DNA of 64,000 nucleotides from Rhizorhapis suberifaciens. Its GTDB lineage: Bacteria; Pseudomonadota; Alphaproteobacteria; Sphingomonadales; Sphingomonadaceae. The stretch lies in the NCBI RefSeq assembly GCF_014200045.1, contig NZ_JACHOV010000008.1:124001-188000 (forward strand), read 5' to 3'. The notes under the pieces are model-generated. The model saw only the letters and a list, made by a program, of their open reading frames with translations, was not told the DNA's origin and ran no database searches. This document shows, piece by piece, positions 18,475-26,111 of this stretch (position 1 is the first letter of the stretch; each line of letters starts with the position of its first letter). Position numbers and translations under genes: made by a program.

Positions 18475-18537
18475 CGGTCGTTTTAACCGCTGCAAATTGG
18501 CTGGAGCGATCAGCCGATTTGAGTTACAAGATTACGC

Positions 18538-19746
18538 ATGAGCGCAATTTCAGAAGCCGAACATGGCGTTCTTGAGCTTGCCGCCAGTGCTTCAATGCTG
18601 GAGCAGGTGCAGAGCTGGGCAGCGATCAATAGCGGCTCCCGCAATCTTTCGGGATTGGCGCTCATGGCCACAAGGTTGGCGGACGCATTTTCGCTCCTGC
18701 CCGGTAAGGTGAAGCTTGTATCCACCGATCCTGTCGAGATGCTGTTGCCAGATGGGCGCCTGGCCGAAATGGATCATGGTGCACATCTTCACCTGACCGT
18801 CCGGCCCGACGCGCCAGCGCGCATATTGCTCACAGGCCATATGGATACGGTTTTCGGGACGGACAATCCGTTCCAGACGCTTGCCTGGCTGGACGATGGG
18901 ACACTTAACGGCCCTGGAGTAGCCGATATGAAAGGAGGATTGAGCGTCATGCTCGCCGCCCTTTCAGCTTTCGAAAGCAGCCCTCTCGCCTCGCGGATCG
19001 GCTACGAAATTATTATCAATAGCGATGAGGAGGTGGGCTCGCCTTCTTCCGCTTCCCTGATCGCAAAAGCCGCCGCAGGGAAGATCGCCGCGCTTACCTA
19101 TGAGCCCGCGCTGCCGGACGGCACCTTTGCGGGCGCTCGTTCCGGCAGCAGCAACTTCTCCGTGATCGTGACCGGCAAAAGCGCGCATGCCGGCCGAAAT
19201 CCACATGAAGGCCGTAACGCCATAGTTGCGGCCGCTGATCTGGCGGTGCGCCTGAAGCGCGGAAGCGGACGGGGCTTTAGCTGCAACCCTGCCAAGATCG
19301 ACGGCGGCGGTCCTAATAATGTCGTCCCCGATCATGCCATTCTCCGTGTCAATTTCCGCTCCAGAACGGCGGATGACGAGCAAGCCGCCCTTGCACTACT
19401 TGAAGAGAGCGCAGGCAGCGTTTCGCGAGAACACGGGGTCTCTCACAATATCCATCATGGCTCCCGCCGCCCGCCAAAGCCAATCGATTCGGGGGCAGAA
19501 CGTCTCTTCACGCTGGTGAAGCAGTGCGGATCCTGCCTGGGGCTATCGCTGGACTGGCGGGACACCGGAGGAGTCTGCGATGGCAACAATATTGCGGCCT
19601 GCGGAACCCCCGTGGTCGACACAATGGGCGTCAGGGGAGGCGCCATTCACAGTTCGGGTGAATTCCTGATCGTGGAAAGCCTTGCCGAACGAGCCAGCTT
19701 GTCGGCGTTGGTCCTCATGCGAATAGCTGAAAGAGGCCGCATATGA
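18538..19746 (+). CDS. M20 family metallopeptidase/hydrolase, coupled to astA
   Basis: A 402-residue zinc hydrolase of the M20 (ArgE/DapE/CPG2) clan. Metal-binding motifs are GHMDTVFG (His about 101), GVADMKGGLSVML and INSDEEVGS. A dimerisation domain begins around SGSSNFSVIVTGKSAHAGRN, and a last histidine lies in GAIHSSGEFL. It looks most like glutamate carboxypeptidase-type members. Its stop overlaps the astA start by 4 bp, so the two proteins are probably made together. A role in the arginine succinyltransferase pathway, such as removing the succinyl group at the end, is an inference; the classical AstE belongs to a different family (M14). Confidence 0.83.
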   Translation: MSAISEAEHGVLELAASASMLEQVQSWAAINSGSRNLSGLALMATRLADAFSLLPGKVKLVSTDPVEMLLPDGRLAEMDHGAHLHLTVRPDAPARILLTGHMDTVFGTDNPFQTLAWLDDGTLNGPGVADMKGGLSVMLAALSAFESSPLASRIGYEIIINSDEEVGSPSSASLIAKAAAGKIAALTYEPALPDGTFAGARSGSSNFSVIVTGKSAHAGRNPHEGRNAIVAAADLAVRLKRGSGRGFSCNPAKIDGGGPNNVVPDHAILRVNFRSRTADDEQAALALLEESAGSVSREHGVSHNIHHGSRRPPKPIDSGAERLFTLVKQCGSCLGLSLDWRDTGGVCDGNNIAACGTPVVDTMGVRGGAIHSSGEFLIVESLAERASLSALVLMRIAERGRI

Positions 19747-20762
19747 GCTTCTTCATTCGCCCCGCCAACCATGGCGATCTCCAGACCCTTTATGAAATGG
19801 CCAAGCTGACCGGCGGTGGTTTCACTAATTTGCCAGCGGACCGTGAGGCGCTAAAGGCGAAGCTGGAGCGGACCGAACAAGCACTTTCCCATGACGATGA
19901 GATCATAAAAGACGAACTGATCGTGCTGGTGCTTGAAAATAGCGACACCAAGCATGTTCGGGGAACCTGCCAGTTATTCACTCAGGTGGGTCAAATTTGG
20001 CCATTCTACAGCTATCGCGTCGGCGTCCTTTCGCAGAATAGCCGCGAACTCGGCCGGACTTTCCGGGCAGAAATCCTCAACTTAACCACTGATCTTGAAG
20101 GCTCCAGCGAAGTCGGAGGCTTGTTCCTCCACCCGCGAGAAAGAGCCGAAGGCCTGGGCCTTCTGCTTGCCCGCAGCCGATATTTGTTCATTCGCCAGCA
20201 TCGCGCGCGGTTTGGAGATCGAATCCTCGCCGAGCTTCGCGGCGTCATTGACGATGCCGGAGGTTCGCCCTTTTGGGACGGGCTTGCCGGCCGCTTTTTC
20301 GGCATGGGTTTTCAGGACGCGGACGACTTCAACGCAATTCATGGAAACCAGTTTATCGCGGACCTCATGCCAAAGCATCCAATCTACACCGCTATGCTGC
20401 CTGAAAGTGCGCGCATGGTAATTGGCGTGCCGCATCCTTCCGGACGCGCTGCCATGCGGATGCTGGAAACGGAAGGATTTAGGCGCGAAGGTTATATCGA
20501 CATTTTCGACGGCGGCCCCACAATGACGGCTCAAACCGATCGGCTTCGGACGATTGCAGAGGCCAAAGATGCGACGCTGGCGGGCACCCATTCTGAAAAA
20601 GGCGAAAAAATGCTGGTAACCGCTGGCAGGCTGAAGGACTTCCGCTGCTGCTATGGCTATGCCGTGGTTCAGCCGGATGGCGCCGTACTGCTGGACGGCA
20701 GCTGCGCAACCTTGTTGCAACTCAACGTCGGCGATTCCTTCACGATGATTCAAAGGTGGTAG
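19743..20762 (+). CDS. astA: Arginine N-succinyltransferase
   Basis: First enzyme of the AST pathway: arginine plus succinyl-CoA gives N2-succinylarginine. The 339-residue length and motifs are those of the AstA family: MSFFIRPANHGDLQTLYEMA, TGGGFTNLPADRE, RYLFIRQHRARFGDRILAEL and SPFWDGLAGRFFGMGFQDAD. The gene overlaps the M20 hydrolase gene by 4 bp (ATGA). astB lies 32 kb away in this same window and no astC, astD or astE is visible. It is convergent with the DUF423 gene, with a 21-bp spacer. Confidence 0.93.
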   Translation: MSFFIRPANHGDLQTLYEMAKLTGGGFTNLPADREALKAKLERTEQALSHDDEIIKDELIVLVLENSDTKHVRGTCQLFTQVGQIWPFYSYRVGVLSQNSRELGRTFRAEILNLTTDLEGSSEVGGLFLHPRERAEGLGLLLARSRYLFIRQHRARFGDRILAELRGVIDDAGGSPFWDGLAGRFFGMGFQDADDFNAIHGNQFIADLMPKHPIYTAMLPESARMVIGVPHPSGRAAMRMLETEGFRREGYIDIFDGGPTMTAQTDRLRTIAEAKDATLAGTHSEKGEKMLVTAGRLKDFRCCYGYAVVQPDGAVLLDGSCATLLQLNVGDSFTMIQRW

Positions 20763-20783
20763 TAAACGGCATGAAGGGCAAAG

Positions 20784-21110
20784 CTATCGGCGGAACAATA
20801 TCCAGGCCGCCCATAACCAGCCAAGAATAAGCAAGGTTCCCCCAATTGGCGTAACGGCGCCCAGCCAGCGCGGCGCTCCTGCAGCCATCGCGTAGAGGGT
20901 GAAGGCAAAAATTGCTGCACCCAGCAACAGCAGGATTGCGGGTCCACGGGCCACACCCATTATCGCGAGGGCGGCGATCGCATGAACCATTTGATACATA
21001 CCGCCGGTCCTCAGCCATTCAGAGGCCTGCGGATTGGAGGCGCCATGAGCCCCAAAGGCCCCTGCCCCAACGGCAATGGCGGCAGACAGAGCTGCAAGAA
21101 CTGCGATCAC
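20784..21110 (-). CDS. DUF423 small membrane protein
   Basis: A 108-residue protein with four hydrophobic segments. The signature GAFGAHG (residues 18-24) and the run LRTGGMYQMVHAIAALAIM are typical of the DUF423 family (YgdD-like). The function of this family is not established. The start codon overlaps the stop of the cation/proton antiporter gene by 4 bp, making it the last gene of the radA-cvpA-iscU-like-kef unit. Confidence 0.88.
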   Translation of the reverse strand: MIAVLAALSAAIAVGAGAFGAHGASNPQASEWLRTGGMYQMVHAIAALAIMGVARGPAILLLLGAAIFAFTLYAMAAGAPRWLGAVTPIGGTLLILGWLWAAWILFRR

Positions 21111-22915
21111 CCAAATTCCCCATCGAACTGACCATCCGGATCGCGCATGCTGTGGCCCGGCCGGTACAACATATCCTTGCCTGCGTGCAAGGACCCTGAA
21201 GCATCCTGGGCAGCCAGGCGCTGCTGGTCGTTTTCCCGATAACGCCTTTCGACTTGCGCGATTTCGGTTTGCGGTATGCCTAAGGCTTTCATCGCTTGCA
21301 GTCCCATATGGACAGCGGACTCGAATACCTCCCGAACAGACCCGGCAATGTCCAGGGTCCTGAGCGTTAGCAAATGCTGCCTGTCATATGCGCGCACAAA
21401 CACCGCCGCCTGAGGAAAAGCCTCCAATATCGGTTCCAAGTCCTTGGGGGCCAGCATGTCTCCGTCAATGCAGAACGCTATGATCTGCGCCTTTTCTGCC
21501 CCCGCCCTGCGCAACAGGTCCACACGGGTCCCATCGCCATAATAAACCTTCACGTCAAACTGACTGCTAAATTCGATCTGGGCTGGTTTTTTGTCAATCA
21601 ACGTAACGTCGCAGCCATTACCCATCAGCATCTGGGCGACCGTTTGCCCGAACCGACCATAACCGATTACCAGCGCCGCACCCTGGGGCGCTTCATCCGG
21701 CCCTTCCGGTTCGATCTCTCGTGAAGGGCGAGCAAATTCAAGCTTACGAGCCAACAGCAGGAGGAACGGCGTGGTTGCCATGGAAACTGTCACTATAGCG
21801 CTGAAGATGCTTGCGGCGCTCGGCTCAATCAGCAAAGCATCTTGAGCCTGCGAGAAGAGTACAAAGCCAAACTCACCCCCCTGGCTCAGGAGCAGGCCCA
21901 AGGCAAAAGCCTGCTTGCCTTCCATCCCAAAAAGGCGCGCAACGAGCATTATAATGACGGTTTTGACCAGGACGAGCACCGCCGCCATCCCGAACACAAA
22001 GATTGGGTGAGCAAGCACCGTCTGGATGTCCAGAACCATGCCTACAGCAAGGAAGAACAGCCCGAGCAGGATTGAGCGGAACGGCTCGACATCAGCCTCG
22101 ATCTCATGCCTGTAGGGAGAGTCCGCCAACATCACGCCTGCCACAAAGGCCCCCAAGGCAGTCGAAAGGTGCAGAGAATGCATTAACGCAGCGCTCGCAA
22201 GGACCGTAAAAAGTCCCACCACTACAAACAGTTCGCGTTCACCCAGGCGCCCAGCCAGTCTTAACATGGGATTCAGTACGAAATGCCCAACCAGCACCAG
22301 TCCCATGATCGCTCCTACCGTGTAGAGAGCGAGCTGCCAGCCGGGAGGTGCGAGCGCATCTATCGGATTGCGAGACAGCGCAGCGACAATGGTGATCAGC
22401 GGAACAATCGACAGGTCCTGCAGAAGCAGGATCGAAAAAGCCTTTTCACCGAAGGGCGAATTGATCCGGCCGCTATTCTTCAAGCTGGGAAGAACCTGGG
22501 CCGTGGACGACAGGCCAAGGGGTAAGCCCAGCGCGAGAGCCGCACCCCATGTAAACTCCGTAGTCAAATAGATGATAGCCGCCAAAGCTGCACCGCACAG
22601 CACGACCTGCATGAGCCCCAGTCCGAATATATCCCGCTTCAGCCGCCATAATCGTTGGACATTGAGTTCCAGGCCAACAAGGAACAGCAGTAGCACTATG
22701 CCGATTTCGGCAATGGCCAATTTCGACTCCGCGCCTCCCACAAGGCCAAAACCTTGAGGACCGACCAGAGCACCTGCAACCAGATATCCAAGCACCGCAC
22801 CCAGGCCAAGGCGACGGAATAGCATCACGAACAGCAATGCCACGCCAAGGAGGACAACCCCCTCGGTCAGCAGCATGTCGGTGGCGCTGGCCGCTTCCGG
22901 GACCGCCGGATTCAT
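21107..22915 (-). CDS. CPA2 monovalent cation:proton antiporter (Kef-type)
   Basis: A 602-residue protein with an N-terminal Na+/H+ exchanger domain (about residues 12-390, some 12 membrane segments). A cytoplasmic TrkA-N/RCK domain follows (about 405-530) with the dinucleotide motif LVIGYGRFGQTVAQML. This is the KefB/KefC layout: K+/H+ exchange, in some members gated by glutathione adducts. No KefF/KefG partner is adjacent, so glutathione control is uncertain. It overlaps neighbours by 4 bp on both sides. Confidence 0.9.
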   Translation of the reverse strand: MNPAVPEAASATDMLLTEGVVLLGVALLFVMLFRRLGLGAVLGYLVAGALVGPQGFGLVGGAESKLAIAEIGIVLLLFLVGLELNVQRLWRLKRDIFGLGLMQVVLCGAALAAIIYLTTEFTWGAALALGLPLGLSSTAQVLPSLKNSGRINSPFGEKAFSILLLQDLSIVPLITIVAALSRNPIDALAPPGWQLALYTVGAIMGLVLVGHFVLNPMLRLAGRLGERELFVVVGLFTVLASAALMHSLHLSTALGAFVAGVMLADSPYRHEIEADVEPFRSILLGLFFLAVGMVLDIQTVLAHPIFVFGMAAVLVLVKTVIIMLVARLFGMEGKQAFALGLLLSQGGEFGFVLFSQAQDALLIEPSAASIFSAIVTVSMATTPFLLLLARKLEFARPSREIEPEGPDEAPQGAALVIGYGRFGQTVAQMLMGNGCDVTLIDKKPAQIEFSSQFDVKVYYGDGTRVDLLRRAGAEKAQIIAFCIDGDMLAPKDLEPILEAFPQAAVFVRAYDRQHLLTLRTLDIAGSVREVFESAVHMGLQAMKALGIPQTEIAQVERRYRENDQQRLAAQDASGSLHAGKDMLYRPGHSMRDPDGQFDGEFG

Positions 22916-23349
22916 GATCCGCTATGCTCATTTGCAATAGCGACCGCTTCGGCAACAGCCTCAAATCCCAAACGAATTGAGGCGTGACGTGCCGGATAGC
23001 CCCGGGCCGGCGCAATAACCTCAAAGCCGGGCCAGAAATCTGTTTCGGCGCTAATCCCCGCCAGCCAAGCTGCAAGCCCGTCCCGGGCCGTTACCAATTC
23101 CGCCTGAGTTTTTCCCATGGCATGTGCCGCCATGAGAGAGGCAGACGCCTGTCCCAGAGCGCAGGCGCGGACTTCCAGGCCAAGATCGCAAAGTCGCCCA
23201 TCGCGATCGAGCCGCACGTCCACCGTCACCCGGCTGCCGCAGGTGGGCGAGCGCTTCTCAGCGCTGCCCTGCGGATCCTTCAACCGTTTATGATGAGGGA
23301 TGGAAGCGGCCAACCGCAATATATCAGAATTATAGAGAGGCGCGTTCAT
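22912..23349 (-). CDS. IscU/NifU N-terminal-like protein with incomplete cluster ligands
   Basis: A 145-residue protein of the IscU-like scaffold fold. Cys37 (SPTCGSRV) and Cys63 (VRACALGQASASLM) align with the first two cluster-binding cysteines of IscU. The third position, normally in an HCS context, reads HAS at about residues 122-124, so one ligand is missing. It is therefore doubtful that this protein assembles a cluster as IscU does. No iscS or suf genes are next to it. It overlaps the antiporter and cvpA genes by 4 bp each. Confidence 0.82.
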   Translation of the reverse strand: MNAPLYNSDILRLAASIPHHKRLKDPQGSAEKRSPTCGSRVTVDVRLDRDGRLCDLGLEVRACALGQASASLMAAHAMGKTQAELVTARDGLAAWLAGISAETDFWPGFEVIAPARGYPARHASIRLGFEAVAEAVAIANEHSGS

Positions 23350-23870
23350 TCGTCCGTCATTGCCTCACTAGCTGGGACACCGCGTCGCTCCGCAATAAAA
23401 TCGCTCATTGCCTTACCGCTGGCGTTGAGCAGGGGATAGCTCCGCGACGAGGACATCCATTCGGGCCGTTCTGCACCCCCGCCATATATGGTGTCGTAAA
23501 CCAGACTTGCCAGCATGAAGAGCAGCGTCGCGCCAATAAGGCCCTTTAGGACGCCGAACCCCAATCCCAATATCCGATCAATTGGGCCGAGCACTGATTG
23601 ACGCGTTCTGGCGCCAAGTGAGCGTGCCAGAAATTTCCCGACCACGAACGTAACGCCGAACACTAGGGCAAAGGCCAATACGGCCGCCCCCGCCTGGGTT
23701 CCCACGGGTCCTGTCAACCATTCCGTGGTTGGCGTATGCAACATCCTTATCGCAAAAATCGCCAACACCCAGGCGATAAGCGAGAGCGTTTCCGTTACGA
23801 AACCGCGCATAAAACCGAATATCGCGCCACCGCCAATCAAGAGCAGTACAATTATATCGAGAGCTGTCAT
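23346..23870 (-). CDS. CvpA family membrane protein
   Basis: A 174-residue protein with four hydrophobic segments in the first 125 residues. The opening DIIVLLLIGGGAIFGFMRGF fits the colicin V production (CvpA) family. The role of this family in Alphaproteobacteria is unclear, although links to envelope integrity are known elsewhere. It begins 10 bp after radA and overlaps the IscU-like gene by 4 bp. No purF follows it, unlike the classical cvpA-purF order; purF is 12 kb away in this window. Confidence 0.87.
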   Translation of the reverse strand: MTALDIIVLLLIGGGAIFGFMRGFVTETLSLIAWVLAIFAIRMLHTPTTEWLTGPVGTQAGAAVLAFALVFGVTFVVGKFLARSLGARTRQSVLGPIDRILGLGFGVLKGLIGATLLFMLASLVYDTIYGGGAERPEWMSSSRSYPLLNASGKAMSDFIAERRGVPASEAMTDE

Positions 23871-23879
23871 GACTGCTGG

Positions 23880-25247
23880 CTAATCGCGGCCGAGCATATG
23901 GTCAACAAATTGCGCGAGCGTTCTGAATCCAGTGTTCGAAACGCCGGAGGCCTTGTCGGCGACCGAGGCGGGAATCAGCGCGCGGGCAAAGCCAAGCTTG
24001 ACCGCTTCCCGGAGGCGCAAGGCAGCATGGGCGACCGGCCTGATCTCTCCCGAAAGTGCAACTTCCCCGAACAATATGGAATCGGCTGGAACGGGCCGTT
24101 CCGAAAGGGCCGATATCAAAGCTGCTGCCACTGCCAGATCGGCGGCCGGATCGGATATGCGATAACCGCCCGCGATGTTGAGATAGACTTCGCATGTCGA
24201 AAAGCTGAGGCCGCACCGCGCCTCAAGCACCGCCAAGATCATTGCCAAACGTCCACTGTCCCAACCTACGACAGCGCGCCGAGGGGTTGCGCCGCTTGCG
24301 AGGCGAACGGTCAGAGCCTGAATTTCAACCAACACAGGGCGCGTACCCTCCAGCGCCGGAAAAACAGTTGCACCAGTGACGCTCTCGTCCCGATGGGTGA
24401 GGAATAGCGCCGAAGGATTTGCCACCTCCGACAATCCCTCGGACTCCATTGAGAAGACGCCAATCTCATCCGTGCCGCCAAAGCGATTCTTGATCGCGCG
24501 GAGAATGCGGTACTGATGGCTCCTTTCCCCTTCGAAATTCAGCACCGTATCCACCATATGTTCAAGCACGCGAGGTCCAGCGATGCTGCCGTCCTTGGTT
24601 ACATGGCCAACAAGAACCAACGCCGTTCCCCGCTCTTTGGCGAAGCGAATAAGTTCCTGAGCGGAGGCGCGTACCTGACTGACCGTACCAGGAGCACCCT
24701 CGATCAAATCGCTGTGCATCGTCTGGATCGAATCGATGACCAGAAACGCCGGGGGAGCGCCTTGGCTCAAGGTCGTGAGAATGTCCCTCACCGAAGTCGC
24801 GGACGCCAGCTGCACCGGAGCCTTGCCGAGCCCAAGCCGCTGCGCGCGCAGCCGCACCTGATCCGCCGCCTCCTCTCCGCTGATATATGCTACCGCAAGG
24901 CCCCTCGCCGCCATCCTTGCGGCCGCCTGCAGCAATAAGGTGGATTTGCCGATACCAGGATCGCCGCCAATCAACGTAGCGGATCCCGCCACTAGGCCAC
25001 CGCCCAAGGCCCGGTCGAACTCGGCAATCCCTGTAGGCTCTCGCGCCGGCAAGGCGACATCGCTGTCGAGGGCTACCAGATTGACGGCCCGCCCTCCCGC
25101 TTGAAGGCTATGACGCGCGCTGAAGACGGTCTCTCCTGCTTCCTCGATCAGGCTGTTCCATTCGCCGCAATCGTCGCACTGACCCTGCCAGCGGAAAGAA
25201 ACCGAACCGCAGAGCTGGCAGACATATTTTTTCTTCACCTTGGCCAT
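23880..25247 (-). CDS. radA: DNA repair protein RadA
   Basis: A RecA-like ATPase/helicase that drives branch migration in recombination. Domains in order: a C4 zinc finger (YVCQLCGSVSFRWQGQC, about residues 8-31), Walker A in IGGDPGIGKSTLLLQ (about 92-106), the RadA motif KNRFGGTDEIGVF (about 250), and a C-terminal Lon-protease-like domain (about 290-455) with ASGATPRRAVVGWD. Length 455 is normal. It is the first gene of a five-gene minus-strand unit. Confidence 0.95.
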   Translation of the reverse strand: MAKVKKKYVCQLCGSVSFRWQGQCDDCGEWNSLIEEAGETVFSARHSLQAGGRAVNLVALDSDVALPAREPTGIAEFDRALGGGLVAGSATLIGGDPGIGKSTLLLQAAARMAARGLAVAYISGEEAADQVRLRAQRLGLGKAPVQLASATSVRDILTTLSQGAPPAFLVIDSIQTMHSDLIEGAPGTVSQVRASAQELIRFAKERGTALVLVGHVTKDGSIAGPRVLEHMVDTVLNFEGERSHQYRILRAIKNRFGGTDEIGVFSMESEGLSEVANPSALFLTHRDESVTGATVFPALEGTRPVLVEIQALTVRLASGATPRRAVVGWDSGRLAMILAVLEARCGLSFSTCEVYLNIAGGYRISDPAADLAVAAALISALSERPVPADSILFGEVALSGEIRPVAHAALRLREAVKLGFARALIPASVADKASGVSNTGFRTLAQFVDHMLGRD

Positions 25248-25375
25248 GAGGTGGATGTATCAGAACATAGAGGGAACACCAGAAGAAATTTGGAGGGCTT
25301 GGAAACCTTGCGCCTGCGCAGTCAAATTCTTTGGAAGTCTTGCCTTATTCGACCAACCAAAGGCACAATCGACGA

Positions 25376-26071
25376 ATGATCAAGGTCGCCACCTATAATA
25401 TGCGCAAAGCCATTGGGACGGACCGACGCCGGAACCCTGAGCGCATATTGGAGGTACTGCGTGAAATCGACGCCGATGTCATAGCGCTACAGGAGGCCGA
25501 TCGGCGATTTGGACAACGCACGGCGGCGATCCCGCTGCACCTTTTGGACTTGCATAGCGACTATCAACCGGTTCCGCTCGACGTCCATATCGAAAGCATG
25601 GGGTGGCATGGAAATGCGCTTCTGGTGCGAAAGTCGGCGGAGATATTGCGGCACGAAGTCCTCCATATTCCCTATCTCGAACCGCGCGGGGCGGTGATGG
25701 CGGAGGTGCTGTTAAAGGGACAAACAATGCGCGCCTTTGGAATGCATCTCGACCTTTCCGGCCTGTGGCGACGACGACAGGCGGCCGCCGTCATTGCCCA
25801 CGCCAACAGCTATCAGGACAGCCTGCCGACTGTATTGATGGGCGATCTCAACGAATGGAGCGCCCAGGGTGGATGTTTGAGGGACTTCGCTCATCATTTC
25901 CGCTTCGCCGATTGCGGCAAGAGCTTCCATGCCCGCCGGCCCGTGGCGCGGCTGGATAGAATAATGCATTGCGCCAACTGGACAGTGATGGAGAGCGGCG
26001 TCCATGACAGTCCTTCGGCGCGGAAGGCGTCTGATCACCTACCCATTTGGGCCGCTTTGAAGCCTGCCTGA
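25376..26071 (+). CDS. Endonuclease/exonuclease/phosphatase family protein
   Basis: A 231-residue EEP-fold phosphodiesterase. Motifs: KVATYNMRKAIG at the N-terminus, LQEADRRFGQR, the central VLMGDLNEW, and the final KASDHLPIWA. These supply the metal-binding and catalytic residues of the DNase I-like superfamily. No signal peptide or membrane segment is present. The substrate may be DNA, a nucleotide or a phospholipid head group and cannot be told here. I chose the ATG at 25376, which gives a start right at the fold; the frame is open 45 bp further upstream. It is divergent from radA. Confidence 0.87.
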   Translation: MIKVATYNMRKAIGTDRRRNPERILEVLREIDADVIALQEADRRFGQRTAAIPLHLLDLHSDYQPVPLDVHIESMGWHGNALLVRKSAEILRHEVLHIPYLEPRGAVMAEVLLKGQTMRAFGMHLDLSGLWRRRQAAAVIAHANSYQDSLPTVLMGDLNEWSAQGGCLRDFAHHFRFADCGKSFHARRPVARLDRIMHCANWTVMESGVHDSPSARKASDHLPIWAALKPA

Positions 26072-26111
26072 TTCACTCGACAACTGACTGCCATCCTGCC
26101 ATTTCTTCTAC

